Numbered from the stretch's first letter, positions 28,179 to 37,736 are shown. The stretch is DNA of 64,000 nucleotides from a beta proteobacterium CB (GCA_000342265.1 CP004348.1:1488001-1552000), one strand, 5' to 3'. Translations and numbers: made by a program. Notes: a model not told the origin generated them from the letters alone.

Positions 28179-28559
28179 ATGTCGACTGAATTACCCCTCA
28201 ATGTTTTAGGCCAACCACTAGTGCCCTGTTCTTTTGATCCTTTGACGGGATTTTTTAGAGATGGTTGCTGCAAAACAAATGAACAAGATCTCGGCAGTCA
28301 CTTGGTCTGCGCGATCGTCAGCAATGACTTTTTGCAATTTAGCCTTAAGCGTGGCAATGATTTGATTACCCCAAGACCGGAGTACCAGTTTCCAGGCTTA
28401 ATTGCGGGTGATCAGTGGTGTCTGTGCCTCAATCGCTGGATCGAAGCTCTAGAAGCTAACTGTGCACCGATGATTAAACTAGAAAGCACCCACATCAAAG
28501 CCCTGGAGAAAGTCTCACTAGAGGTATTAGAACAATACGCAGCAGTGGAGAAGCTGTAA
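28179..28559 (+). CDS. DUF2237 family protein
   Basis: 126 residues. The sequence NVLGQPLVPCSFDPLTGFFRDGCC followed by DLGSHLVCAIVS and GDQWCLC is the complete DUF2237 signature, a small conserved family of unknown biochemistry (cysteine-rich, possibly metal binding). It is convergent with the DASH cryptochrome gene, 4 bp away. Confidence 0.85.
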   Translation: MSTELPLNVLGQPLVPCSFDPLTGFFRDGCCKTNEQDLGSHLVCAIVSNDFLQFSLKRGNDLITPRPEYQFPGLIAGDQWCLCLNRWIEALEANCAPMIKLESTHIKALEKVSLEVLEQYAAVEKL

Positions 28560-28563
28560 AAAC

Positions 28564-29820
28564 CTACCTTGGCGAGAGCCAAAGCTTGCGGTAGATTTCC
28601 TGAGGATCGTGGTCTTGAGCTTGCTTGGTCACATTGAAGGGTCTACCGCCTCTAGGGTCAGTACCGCGCCCGGCAATATAGAGCCAATTACCTTGATTGC
28701 TATAAACATCATAGTCAATTAATTGTGACTCAAACCAGGCAGCACCTGCACGCCAATCCCCCTTCATGTCGTATATCCAGTAACTAGCCACAATCTGACG
28801 TATCCGATTTGAGAGATAGCCGCTCTGATGAAGCTCACGCATACCTGCATCAACTAAAGCAGCGCCAGTATTGCCAGTACGCCACTGCTCAAAACTTGAA
28901 GCACAGGATGGCTTTACAGACACACCTGTTAAGCCGCTTGCGCGATACAACTTCTGACCATACTTAAAGTGAATGAAGCGGAAATAATCTCGCCACAGTA
29001 ATTCAAACCAAAGCCAATAAGTACCATCATTAGCGCCATAGGAATTCTCATAGTCATTCAGTTGCGCCGCTATATCGCGCGCGGAGATGCAACCTAAGGA
29101 CAGCCATGCTGAAAACTTACTGGAGTAGTCCATACCAATAAGCTGGTTACGAGTCTCCTTGTAACTATCAGCTAAACGCCGCTCTAAATATTGCTTCAGA
29201 TGGGCTTGCGCATGGCTGGCTCCCCCTAATAAGTAAGGATGTGCAACTGATTGAGCTCTAGAAGGCAATATTGAGCCCTGAGGCAAAGCTGCCGGTAGCG
29301 AAGGAATTTTCTTGGGGGCATTGATGGGCTGGGCAAACTTCAGTTGTGCTCGCTCGACCTCACGACGAAATGCAGTAAATACATCAGGCATTGTTTCCAA
29401 GTCAAATGGAAAGTGTTGTGGATCCAACATGCTCGATTGCCAGTACTCGTCAACATTGGCGCCCTGCTCCTGCAAAATGCGTACTTGCTCGATTTCTTCA
29501 GGCGCTTCAATTTGCTCACAATAAATTGCATCGGCAGCACTATCTTTCAACAGCCGTAGCAATACTTCTGCTGACTTACCAGAGAACTCGAGCAAGTCCG
29601 ATCCTTGTGCTTGTAGCCGAGTCTTTAAATCATCTAAGGATGCTCTTAAGAAAGCTTTTCGATGCGGTCCCTGGCGCTCAAAACCATAAACTGTTTCTTG
29701 CTCCTTAGTATCATGTACGTAAACCGGTAAAAGATAATCTGCATTTAAGCAAGCTTGTGTAAATGCTGGGTTATCCGCCAGTCGCAAGTCGTTACGAAAC
29801 CAGTAAATCAATGTACCCAT
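28564..29820 (-). CDS. DASH-type cryptochrome/photolyase
   Basis: 418 residues starting with GTLIYWFRNDLRLADNPAF. The C-terminal FAD-binding segment ends GNWLYIAGRGTDPRGGRPFNVTKQA, diagnostic of cryptochrome DASH. The N-terminal alpha/beta antenna domain begins near residue 1, and the FAD domain includes WLSLGCISARDIA and WRTGNTGAALVDAGMRELHQSGYLSNR. DASH proteins repair single-stranded pyrimidine dimers and may also signal. It follows the DUF2256 gene by 3 bp. Confidence 0.9.
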   Translation of the reverse strand: MGTLIYWFRNDLRLADNPAFTQACLNADYLLPVYVHDTKEQETVYGFERQGPHRKAFLRASLDDLKTRLQAQGSDLLEFSGKSAEVLLRLLKDSAADAIYCEQIEAPEEIEQVRILQEQGANVDEYWQSSMLDPQHFPFDLETMPDVFTAFRREVERAQLKFAQPINAPKKIPSLPAALPQGSILPSRAQSVAHPYLLGGASHAQAHLKQYLERRLADSYKETRNQLIGMDYSSKFSAWLSLGCISARDIAAQLNDYENSYGANDGTYWLWFELLWRDYFRFIHFKYGQKLYRASGLTGVSVKPSCASSFEQWRTGNTGAALVDAGMRELHQSGYLSNRIRQIVASYWIYDMKGDWRAGAAWFESQLIDYDVYSNQGNWLYIAGRGTDPRGGRPFNVTKQAQDHDPQEIYRKLWLSPR

Positions 29821-29823
29821 AGA

Positions 29824-30003
29824 TTACGCCTCAGTCTTGCCGCTAGACTTTTTAGAGCGACAGGCATCAGAGCAATATTTGACCTCATCCCAATTTTTGG
29901 CCCAAGACTTGCGCCAGGTCATCTCCTTACCGCAGACAAGGCAAATCTTGCTGGGCAAAAATGATTTATTCCCCTTAAAACCTGCTTTTTCAGATCGAGC
30001 CAT
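29824..30003 (-). CDS. DUF2256 zinc-binding protein
   Basis: A 59-residue protein: KICLVCGKEMTWRKSWAKNW, then VKYCSDACR. Two CxxC-type pairs make a small zinc ribbon; the family is DUF2256. It lies immediately upstream of the DASH cryptochrome gene, its usual neighbour, and divergent from the deacetylase-like gene. Confidence 0.85.
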   Translation of the reverse strand: MARSEKAGFKGNKSFLPSKICLVCGKEMTWRKSWAKNWDEVKYCSDACRSKKSSGKTEA

Positions 30004-30069
30004 ACCTACCTATAGAAAAACGAATAGACTATTCAACACACTTAAAAGTTCAATGAAAACAAAATCGCT

Positions 30070-30969
30070 GTGAAAGCTTTTTATACTGACCACTACGTTT
30101 TACCACTTCCACCGGGACACCGCTTCCCCATGGAAAAGTATAGTCAGCTACGCGATTTAGTGAGCAAGCTGGAAGGACTTGAGTTAGTCGAAGCTCCTGC
30201 CGTTACCGATACGCAGATCCTGTATGCGCATGATCCTAGCTACCTCATCAAAATCCTCTCAGGGAACTTGAGCGCTAAGGAACAACAAGAGATTGGCTTC
30301 CCTTGGAGCGAGAAGATGGTGGAGCGATCACGCCGCTCTGCAGGCGCTACTCTTGCCGCTGCTAAGGCGGCATTGAATGAGGGCTTGGCGGCTAACCTGG
30401 CTGGTGGTACACATCATGCCTACCGTGATAAGGGCAGTGGCTTTTGCATATTTAACGATTCTGCAATTACTGCAAAAGCATTGCAAAAAGAGATTCATCA
30501 GAAGCTTAAGGTAGCCATCATCGATTTAGATGTACATCAAGGAAATGGCACAGCATCCATTCTTCAAAATGATCAATCTATCTTTACGCTATCGATTCAT
30601 GGTGAAAATAATTTTCCATTCACTAAAGAACGGAGTGATTTGGACATTGGACTACCCAATGGCTGTCAGGATGACGATTACCTTAGCGCCCTCAATCAAG
30701 GACTAGAGAAGCTAGATGTATTTAAGCCTGACTTCATCATTTATCTGGCTGGCGCAGATCCCCATGAAGGGGATAGACTCGGAAAGTTGAGCATCAGCAA
30801 AGATGGTATGTGCCAGCGTGACCAATACGTTTTCCAATACGGCCTAGATCGCCAAATTCCGACTGCATTTAGTATGGCGGGCGGCTACGGCAGAGAAATT
30901 CAATCGACCGTGGATATTCACTTTCAGACAATTCAAACGGCACTGCAATATCAACAACGAATCTCTTAA
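30070..30969 (+). CDS. Histone deacetylase-family amidohydrolase
   Basis: 299 residues with the class II deacetylase pattern: GGTHHAYRDKGSGFCIFNDSA (catalytic histidines), DLDVHQGNGTA (zinc-binding Asp and His), GADPHEGDRLG (second zinc Asp) and a final GGYG. It is a zinc-dependent deacetylase of acetylated polyamines or proteins; the substrate cannot be read. The start is a GTG at 30070; a separate short frame starts with ATG at 30053 and stops over it. It is divergent from DUF2256 and CryDASH. Confidence 0.88.
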   Translation: MKAFYTDHYVLPLPPGHRFPMEKYSQLRDLVSKLEGLELVEAPAVTDTQILYAHDPSYLIKILSGNLSAKEQQEIGFPWSEKMVERSRRSAGATLAAAKAALNEGLAANLAGGTHHAYRDKGSGFCIFNDSAITAKALQKEIHQKLKVAIIDLDVHQGNGTASILQNDQSIFTLSIHGENNFPFTKERSDLDIGLPNGCQDDDYLSALNQGLEKLDVFKPDFIIYLAGADPHEGDRLGKLSISKDGMCQRDQYVFQYGLDRQIPTAFSMAGGYGREIQSTVDIHFQTIQTALQYQQRIS

Positions 30970-31132
30970 GTTACTTATCAGCTCAGTACAGCGTTCTGCC
31001 ATAGGTAGCCTGCAGATCATGGCAAGCTACGAAGGGGGGTCAGTTTTTCAAAATAAGGTCAGAGGCTCGCTTTTATAGCGCTTGATTAGGTTTTATAAAA
31101 GATATAGAAATGCACATTAAAATCCTCGAACT

Positions 31133-32011
31133 ATGTTTAGGATTAAAAATCTCCTCCTGCTTACTGCTTTTGTGCCGGTTTTAGCGTTGGCGGTCGATTT
31201 ACAACCAAACGATATTGTTGCTCCCCTGCCCAATAAAAATTACGTCACGGTGAGCTACGTAAATACCGAGAACAGCACGCAATATAAAAATGGCGTTGCA
31301 CAAACTGGCAATCCAATCATTGATACGCAGAGTGCAATTTTTCGCGGTACTCGAACATACGATCTTGGCAGCCTGCCAGCAGTAAGCTTTATTCAAATAC
31401 CATACGGGTCGATCCAACCAGAGGGCTCGCTAGCAAGCCAGGCAAGCAATACTGGCATTGGTGATCTCACGATTGCAACAGCGATATGGCCTTATCACAA
31501 CAGAGCCACCAGAACCTACCTTGGTCTGGCGGGATATCTAATTAGTCCCACTGGTAGCTATTCCAGTCAACGGTCTTTTAATGTTGGTGAGAATCGTTTT
31601 CGCACGGACTTACAGATGGGCTTTCAAACGCCGATCACTTCTAATGTGGATGGCATGATTGCCGTAGATACGATGTGGTTTGGAGGTAATAGCCAGTGTG
31701 GGGCAGCTTGCGGACTCACTAACAATGGCTCCTTAAGCCAAAAGCCTCTCACTACAATACAGCTTGGCCCAATCTATCGCATTAACCAAATCTTTACTGT
31801 TGGCGCCTCCTATTTTTATGTAGCAGGTGGTGCAACCTCGATTAACAACAATTATCAAAATAACGTGGTGAATACCCAAAGATTTTTACTAAGCGCTCAG
31901 GCACACACACCTATAGGAAGATTCTCTCTGCAATACGGCAGGGATATGGAAATCAAAAATGGGTTTGTGCAAACGAGAGTGCTCGCAGTAAGACTCGCGA
32001 AGGAGTTCTAA
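31133..32011 (+). CDS. Outer-membrane beta-barrel protein, phenol degradation MetA-like
   Basis: 292 residues with a signal peptide (cleavage near ALAVD) and alternating beta-strand pattern, ending with a terminal phenylalanine (RLAKEF) as do most outer-membrane barrels. The arrangement (GDLTIATAIWPYHNR, YLGLAGYLISPTGSY, PIYRINQIFTVGASYFY) fits the PF13557 group of MetA/phenol-degradation barrels. The transported compound is unknown. It is a single gene. Confidence 0.75.
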   Translation: MFRIKNLLLLTAFVPVLALAVDLQPNDIVAPLPNKNYVTVSYVNTENSTQYKNGVAQTGNPIIDTQSAIFRGTRTYDLGSLPAVSFIQIPYGSIQPEGSLASQASNTGIGDLTIATAIWPYHNRATRTYLGLAGYLISPTGSYSSQRSFNVGENRFRTDLQMGFQTPITSNVDGMIAVDTMWFGGNSQCGAACGLTNNGSLSQKPLTTIQLGPIYRINQIFTVGASYFYVAGGATSINNNYQNNVVNTQRFLLSAQAHTPIGRFSLQYGRDMEIKNGFVQTRVLAVRLAKEF

Positions 32012-32013
32012 GG

Positions 32014-32841
32014 CTATCTTGCGGGTGGTAATGGGGAGCCACATGAAGAACAATAGCGATCTTCAAGGCTATATCCATCACGCATACAAATCAAACAGGC
32101 GCGTTCACTATCTGCTCGATGCGCTCTTCTTGCATAAGACATTTCTGCAGTAACAATTCCGGTCGGTACAGCTAGAGTTCCCCAGCCCATTAGCATCATG
32201 ACCGAGGCAATCAACTTTCCCAAATCGGTTTGCGGAGTGATATCGCCAAAACCTACAGTGGTCATTGTTGTAATCGCCCAATAGATTGCAACCGGGATGC
32301 TCGTATAGCCATAGTCTGGGCCCTCAACCACATACATCAATGTTCCCATGACCATGACCACCATGAGAACAACCGACAGAAAGACCATAATTTTTCTTCT
32401 ACTAGCCGCCATCGCATCCGCTAAATGCTGGTACTCAGACATGTATTGAGTCAGCTTGAAGATTCGGAAAACTCTTATGAGGCGCAAAATTCTGACATCA
32501 ATTAATGCGTGCAACTCTGGGAACACTAAAGCTAAATATGTTGGCACGACGGCAAGGAGGTCGATAATGCCAAAAAAACTGACGATGTATTTAATACGAT
32601 TCGGAGCGCAATAGATTCTGACAAGATATTCCACCGTAAAAAGGCCAGTAAATACCCACTCAAAAAAGGAAAGCTCTGTATGAAAGTTTTTCGATACCGA
32701 CTCAATGCTATCTAATACCACCACCAGCAGAGAAAGTAGTATGGCGAAAATTAACGCCTGGTCAAATCGAAGGCCTAAAGAAGTGTTTGACTCAAAGACA
32801 ATCGTTCGTAACTTTTCTTTTAAGGAAATCTGTTCAGGCAT
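32014..32841 (-). CDS. Voltage-gated potassium channel-like ion transporter with C-terminal zinc ribbon
   Basis: 275 residues of six transmembrane helices. An S4 voltage sensor is rich in arginine (DVRILRLIRVFRIFKL), and the pore has filter TTVGFGD. After the pore a 60-residue tail holds two CxxC pairs (CLIC and CSSC), a zinc ribbon. The predicted ion is K+. It is the last gene of the run of four minus-strand genes downstream of the FNR box at 34128. Confidence 0.85.
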   Translation of the reverse strand: MPEQISLKEKLRTIVFESNTSLGLRFDQALIFAILLSLLVVVLDSIESVSKNFHTELSFFEWVFTGLFTVEYLVRIYCAPNRIKYIVSFFGIIDLLAVVPTYLALVFPELHALIDVRILRLIRVFRIFKLTQYMSEYQHLADAMAASRRKIMVFLSVVLMVVMVMGTLMYVVEGPDYGYTSIPVAIYWAITTMTTVGFGDITPQTDLGKLIASVMMLMGWGTLAVPTGIVTAEMSYARRAHRADSERACLICMRDGYSLEDRYCSSCGSPLPPAR

Positions 32842-32846
32842 TTTAT

Positions 32847-33323
32847 CTACCGAATCTCATTCGATTTATATGAAGTCCAATACTTTTGCATCTCAATGAA
32901 CAGGAATGACGCAGACCAAGTAATCAGAATGAAGCCGGTCAGCGCTTCCACCCCAGTTAAATAGCGTAGGTAGCCTTGCGCCACAATCTCGCCATAACCT
33001 AAAGTTGTAAAGGTAACAAATGATAGGTAAGCACAATCCAACAAAATGCCATGGCCGGAAAGCTCACCAACAATTCCACCCATGACAGGGAACTGCAGGG
33101 TAAAGAAGTAGCCCAAAGCAAATAACCAAATCTCCACTACATGCGCCATGAAGATGGCACCAACCCCTACTAGCACCCGAAAACGCGGTGCAATATGAGC
33201 CAACCTGGGCAACAGCTTGTCCAGCTGAAAAAGGGCTTCGTAATGCAAGAGGATCGCAATAAGTGCCAGGGATCCATTGACGATGAAGGCAGTAATGAGC
33301 AACATCGCTAAATTATCCCCCAT
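32847..33323 (-). CDS. Two-TM potassium channel-like protein
   Basis: 158 residues with hydrophobic segments and a pore filter TTLGYGE (residues near 115), a variant of TVGYGD. It is a simple ion channel (PF07885-like) with an extra N-terminal hydrophobic part. It is 5 bp upstream of the voltage-gated channel gene and 18 bp downstream of the next gene. Confidence 0.8.
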   Translation of the reverse strand: MGDNLAMLLITAFIVNGSLALIAILLHYEALFQLDKLLPRLAHIAPRFRVLVGVGAIFMAHVVEIWLFALGYFFTLQFPVMGGIVGELSGHGILLDCAYLSFVTFTTLGYGEIVAQGYLRYLTGVEALTGFILITWSASFLFIEMQKYWTSYKSNEIR

Positions 33324-33341
33324 TTTCAGGGGGATAAATCA

Positions 33342-33746
33342 TCAACCGGTAATAACGGTATCGCCTTTTAAGGCATCTGCTTTGGCAAAGTACTTCTTAG
33401 CATAAGCCAACAACTGTCCATCAGTGGGATGATCAACAGTCTCAATGCCAACTACTTTTTCAGCAATACTATGATCATGCTTAGTAGCATGCTTCATTAA
33501 ATCCAATTTTGCAGAGCCGGGTCCCACAATCAAAATCTCTTTAGATTCCATGACCGCTTGAATGACTTCATGAAGGTAATGCTGATCTGGCTCAGCGCGT
33601 GCGCCACTAACAGAGCCACTTTTGTGATGAACATTTTTATGGGTAGATCTAGTCTTGATGACTTCGCTCTCACTAGCGGTGGGATTGAAATAAATAACAT
33701 GAGCTTCTTGATGGTCGATCCAAATTACCGAGTGATTAAATGACAT
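33342..33746 (-). CDS. Putative eRF1-domain-like translational machinery protein
   Basis: 134 residues. The pattern (VIWIDHQEAHVIYF, HYLHEVIQAVMESKEILIVGPGSAKLDLMKH, then HPTDGQLLAYAKKYF) matches small proteins annotated in betaproteobacteria as eRF1 domain 3-like or translational machinery protein; their function is not shown. It lies 48 bp after the DUF1488-like gene and 18 bp before the channel gene. Confidence 0.72.
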   Translation of the reverse strand: MSFNHSVIWIDHQEAHVIYFNPTASESEVIKTRSTHKNVHHKSGSVSGARAEPDQHYLHEVIQAVMESKEILIVGPGSAKLDLMKHATKHDHSIAEKVVGIETVDHPTDGQLLAYAKKYFAKADALKGDTVITG

Positions 33747-33794
33747 AGTTTCTCTTTCTAATTAAAAAATACATACTAAATACAGTGGGGATGA

Positions 33795-34061
33795 CTAATC
33801 TAAAACGAGATCGTGACTAAATAAGTGAACAGCACCATCAATGGCGTGACCATTCAGGATCTTTTGCTCAGCAATTGAGAGTAGTTTCAATTGATGATTG
33901 TTAAACAATTGCAAAGCATTGGTCTCAACGCCATCAGGATCTAAGTCCTGTAGAGCTTCATAACTAAAGCTGCATTTAAGGGGCTTGCCATCAAGCATTG
34001 CCGGATAAGAGACATCACCAGTTTCCAATACGGATGCGGGACCAACAAATTCAAGCTTCAT
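33795..34061 (-). CDS. Small DUF1488-like protein
   Basis: 88 residues: VSYPAMLDGKPLKCSFSYEAL followed by a helical segment ending in IDGAVHLFSHDLV. It resembles the DUF1488 family by pattern, without certainty. It is the first gene after the FNR box at 34128-34141, so it is probably induced at low oxygen. Its function is unknown. Confidence 0.6.
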   Translation of the reverse strand: MKLEFVGPASVLETGDVSYPAMLDGKPLKCSFSYEALQDLDPDGVETNALQLFNNHQLKLLSIAEQKILNGHAIDGAVHLFSHDLVLD

Positions 34062-34127
34062 AGGGGCTCACTTTATTAAAAATAGTCAAAAGACTTGAAT
34101 AGTTTGAACCTAATGGGCAAAGTGTAC

Positions 34128-34141
34128 TTGATATACATCAA
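34128..34141. promoter_or_regulatory. FNR box upstream of the small-protein and ion-channel run
   Basis: TTGATatacATCAA is a perfect FNR consensus. It is centred about 73 bp before the start of the minus-strand gene at 34061. A weak -10-like AACTAT lies on the minus strand near 34099-34104, close to the spacing used at ccoN. The Fnr-type regulator of this window could recognise it. Confidence 0.8.
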
Positions 34142-34156
34142 ATTCCAGACCCTTAA

Positions 34157-34966
34157 CTAGCGCGAATCTAGCTTTCGCTGGGCCAAAAAGTTCTGAATAG
34201 TTCTAGTTAAATGAATGTCATGAACCTTACTTAAATCAGAAGATTTCCTCATCAGTTCTTCTGATGGCGCACCTAGACTTGAGTCTTTGCTCACAAATAG
34301 AATTTGGTTCATGCGATCATCCTCGACCACCAATACAGATGGGTACTCAAAGACTCTATCAATTCGCTCTTGATAGACCTGGTTCAGCCCTGCCGCACCA
34401 GAGAAGTTAATGACTAAGACACCATCGGGGTTTAAGCATGCCAAACAACTGGCATAAAAATCTTCGCTGCATAACTGAGCCGCTTGCCCTAGCTTGGTAT
34501 ACCCATCGACAAGCAGTACATCAAATTTTTCTTCGGTATTTCTCAGATAAGCTGCACCATCAGCCTCCAGCACCCTAAAGCGCTCACTATTCTCTGGGAC
34601 GTGGAATTTATCTTTTAACGCAATCACTTTGGAGTTATTTTCCAAAACCAAGATGGATGCACCTGGCAAGTAATGATGGCAGTATTTGGCAAGTGATCCA
34701 CCACCCAAACCAATCATGGCAATACTCTTGGGATTTGCATGAAAAAGTAGAAATCCCATCATGGTCTCGGTATAACTTACTACCAAGCGAATAGGTGCCT
34801 GCATATCCATCAGACTTTGAGTGGACTCACTATCGAAATAGAGTGCTTTGAACTTCTTACTCTCGACAACATAGGGCTCACCGTCAGTACCATCAAACCT
34901 TTCTTTTAATTTAGAGAGGCTCTCCTTAAGACTTTGGATTCCGGCTGACGGGATAAGTGACATCAC
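34157..34966 (-). CDS. Spermidine synthase-like methyltransferase fold protein
   Basis: 269 residues. The S-adenosyl-type Rossmann motif GLGGGSLAKYCHHYLP and the FDVLLVDGYTKLGQAAQLCSEDFYASC region match the spermidine synthase family. The catalytic Asp-Gly-Tyr is visible, but the polyamine-binding residues cannot be checked here, so it could be a related methyltransferase. The start is a GTG at 34966 or the ATG 3 bp on. The gene ends 16 bp before the FNR box. Confidence 0.78.
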   Translation of the reverse strand: MMSLIPSAGIQSLKESLSKLKERFDGTDGEPYVVESKKFKALYFDSESTQSLMDMQAPIRLVVSYTETMMGFLLFHANPKSIAMIGLGGGSLAKYCHHYLPGASILVLENNSKVIALKDKFHVPENSERFRVLEADGAAYLRNTEEKFDVLLVDGYTKLGQAAQLCSEDFYASCLACLNPDGVLVINFSGAAGLNQVYQERIDRVFEYPSVLVVEDDRMNQILFVSKDSSLGAPSEELMRKSSDLSKVHDIHLTRTIQNFLAQRKLDSR

Positions 34967-35112
34967 CCATGATAAAGCCCTCTAGGCCATAACCCCCCTT
35001 AGCCGGTCCTAAATACCATCTGAGCAATATCAACGGAGTGCCTTGGATTTACATAAGCCCCAAACATCGGACTAGAATTAAGACACATTCCAGCTATTAA
35101 AGAGGCCTCGTC

Positions 35113-37623
35113 TTGATTAAGAGAAATGGCTTAACAAGCTCTGAAGTAAAGAGATTACAAAAAATCCACGGCTCCAATGAAATGCCGATTGGGGATCGAC
35201 ATACTTTTTTGCACTCTTTATTCAATGTATTAACTGAGCCCATGTTTGGCCTACTGCTAGTTGCCGGCAGCATTTATCTGATTATTGGCAGCGTTGAAGA
35301 TGCACTGATTCTCTTGGGATTTATTGCCATCTCCATTGTGATAACCCTCTATCAGCAACGTAAGAGTGAAAAAGCTATCGACGCACTGAAAGATTTATCA
35401 AGTCCTAGGGCTTTAGTGATTCGAGACGGCATTAGACAACGTATCGCCGGCAGAGAAGTGGTTGCTGGTGATTTGCTCATTCTTGAAGAGGGTAGTCGCA
35501 TTGCGGCCGATGCTTTGCTAGTAGAAAGCCATGATCTATTAGCTGACGAATCTATGCTCACTGGCGAGTCTGAGCCGGTAGAAAAGTCGCCAAATCATCT
35601 GATTTACTCTGGCTGCCTTGTAGTCAGGGGTACGGGCATGGCAATAGTTCAGGCAATTGGACTGCAAACTGAATTAGGCAAGATTGGCAAAAGCCTTGAT
35701 GAAATCAAGGAGCCTGAAAGCCCGCTCCAACAAGACATTGCAATTTTGATTAAGCGTTACGCAATCTATGGTCTTGCACTCTCATTGATTGTTTTTTTGA
35801 TTTATGGAATCATCCATCAAAATTGGCTCCAAGGCGCACTTTCTGGCATTAGTCTCACAATGGCACTTATGCCCGAAGAGTTCACCGTCATCTTGACTGT
35901 GTTCATGGCATTGGGGGTTTGGCGTATTTCACGCCAACAAGTACTGACACGGCATGCGCCTGTGATTGAAACCTTAGGCAGTATTAATAATCTCTGCGTT
36001 GATAAGACCGGCACTCTCACGATCAATAAGATGAGCTTGCAAGGCTTAGCAACAACATCTGAAGTCCTCAACCTAGCGAATAACTCAAAAACTGTATCTT
36101 CTGAGCAATTGGAGTTATTAACTTATGCCGTTCTGGCTAGCGAGATTGAACCCTTCGATCCAATGGAAAAAGCCTTTCATGAGGGCTTATCCTCACTGCA
36201 TCCAAATCATCATGCCAAATATCAACATTTTCAGCTCGTACATGAGTACCCCCTCAATCCTGAATTTCCAGCAATGGCACATGTATGGAGCTCTCCAGAA
36301 AATTCTGAGGACCACCTGGTTGCAGTAAAGGGGTCTCCAGAATCAGTCATGTCCTTATGTAGACTGAATGACTCCCAGCTTATTAATATTGAAAAACAAA
36401 TTGCCATGATGGCATCAGAAGGAATGCGCTTACTAGGCGTTGCCAAAGCGAGCTACCGCAAACAGTCTGCCCCATGGCCAGATACGATTAAAAGCTTTGA
36501 CTATGAATGGTTAGGATTGGTTGGCCTCAAAGACCCGTTGCGCCCAGAAGTTCCAGCGGCAGTGAAGCAATGCCAAGATGCTGGCATTCGAGTGATCATG
36601 ATTACGGGAGACCATGCGGTTACTGCTCAAGCCATTGCGAAACAAGCTGGCATAAACGCTGAGCGCTACTTATCTGGCAAAGATATCGACGGCATGAATA
36701 GTGATCAACTCACTAAGGCGGTCAGCGATACCTCGGTTTTTGTGAGGATTAAACCGGAACAAAAATTAAAACTAGTGAAGGCCTTACAGGCCAATAAAGA
36801 AATCGTCGCAATGACTGGTGATGGAATCAATGATGCGCCGGCCCTGAAGGCCGCTCACGTTGGCATTGCTATGGGTCAAAGAGGAACTGATGTCGCCCGA
36901 GAGGCCTCTTCACTTGTGTTGCTAAACGATGATTTTTCATCGATTGTGAATGCGATTAGACAGGGTCGTCAAATATATGACAACCTCCATAAGGCCATCA
37001 TCTATGTCATCGCCGTTCATATACCGATCGCGGGCGCAGTATTTATCCCCCTCGTTTTTGGCGCGCCGCCTATGCTATCGCCGATACATATCTTATTTCT
37101 AGAGATGATTATTGATCCTACTTGTGCCATTGTTTTTGAGATGGAGCCGCCTGAAAAAAATATCATGCAGAGAGCCCCTCGCGACCCAAACCAGAAAATA
37201 TTTTCTGCAGGTAATGTATCGATGGCAATCATTCAGGGCTTTGGACTAATGACTGTAGTAACCGGCCTCTACCTTGGACTTTTGCATCTGGAATATTCTC
37301 AGAATTTCGCTACGACCGTTTCGTTTGGTGGCCTTGTCTTGGGGAATTTAATTCTCATTATTGTGAGCCGCTCAAGGCATGAACATATTCTCAATATTTT
37401 AAAAAGATCAAATCCATCTCAAAAATGGATCATCGGTGCAGCCACTATTTCATTCATGGGCCTACTCTTCATTCCTTTTTTGCGGGAACGCTTTGATTTT
37501 TCGATGATTGATACTAGGGGCGTCTTGCTCATACTAGCTTCAGGAGTTGTGAGCTTACTTTGGTGCGAATTGACTAAATCGGCATTCAAGATTGGCAAAG
37601 TATCTCGCCATCTTTCAACTTAG
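35113..37623 (+). CDS. Cation-transporting P-type ATPase (PacL/IIA-like)
   Basis: 836 residues. Motifs: MLTGESEPVEK, CVDKTGTLTIN (phosphorylation), ITGDHAVTAQAIAK, TGDGINDAPALKAAHVGIAMG, and four C-terminal helices. Helix M4 has MPEEFTVILTVFMALG in place of the classical PEGLP of Ca2+ pumps, a variant found in a large bacterial subgroup; the ion is uncertain. The likely start is the TTG at 35113, with AGAGG 7 bp upstream; ATG codons lie further in. It is divergent from the spermidine synthase-like gene. Confidence 0.85.
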   Translation: MIKRNGLTSSEVKRLQKIHGSNEMPIGDRHTFLHSLFNVLTEPMFGLLLVAGSIYLIIGSVEDALILLGFIAISIVITLYQQRKSEKAIDALKDLSSPRALVIRDGIRQRIAGREVVAGDLLILEEGSRIAADALLVESHDLLADESMLTGESEPVEKSPNHLIYSGCLVVRGTGMAIVQAIGLQTELGKIGKSLDEIKEPESPLQQDIAILIKRYAIYGLALSLIVFLIYGIIHQNWLQGALSGISLTMALMPEEFTVILTVFMALGVWRISRQQVLTRHAPVIETLGSINNLCVDKTGTLTINKMSLQGLATTSEVLNLANNSKTVSSEQLELLTYAVLASEIEPFDPMEKAFHEGLSSLHPNHHAKYQHFQLVHEYPLNPEFPAMAHVWSSPENSEDHLVAVKGSPESVMSLCRLNDSQLINIEKQIAMMASEGMRLLGVAKASYRKQSAPWPDTIKSFDYEWLGLVGLKDPLRPEVPAAVKQCQDAGIRVIMITGDHAVTAQAIAKQAGINAERYLSGKDIDGMNSDQLTKAVSDTSVFVRIKPEQKLKLVKALQANKEIVAMTGDGINDAPALKAAHVGIAMGQRGTDVAREASSLVLLNDDFSSIVNAIRQGRQIYDNLHKAIIYVIAVHIPIAGAVFIPLVFGAPPMLSPIHILFLEMIIDPTCAIVFEMEPPEKNIMQRAPRDPNQKIFSAGNVSMAIIQGFGLMTVVTGLYLGLLHLEYSQNFATTVSFGGLVLGNLILIIVSRSRHEHILNILKRSNPSQKWIIGAATISFMGLLFIPFLRERFDFSMIDTRGVLLILASGVVSLLWCELTKSAFKIGKVSRHLST

Positions 37624-37714
37624 AAGATATGTTGATAGAGTATTACCTAAATTGGATATTTTTCAATTCACCACGCAGATCTTTTAAACAAGTCCTAGTC
37701 TGATAAGGAATCTT

Positions 37715-37736
37715 TGAGGTGGCCTTAGCCACCTCA
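37715..37736. repeat. Hairpin-forming inverted repeat between convergent genes
   Basis: A 9-bp perfect stem (37715-37723 with 37728-37736) around a 4-nt loop, in the 175 bp between the ATPase gene and the convergent nitroreductase gene. It has no clear T-run on either side, so it may be a weak terminator for one or both genes. Confidence 0.6.

Noticed and set aside
37017-37232. Minus-strand frame inside the P-type ATPase gene
   Set aside because: Lies wholly within conserved ATPase coding sequence in another frame; no start signals.
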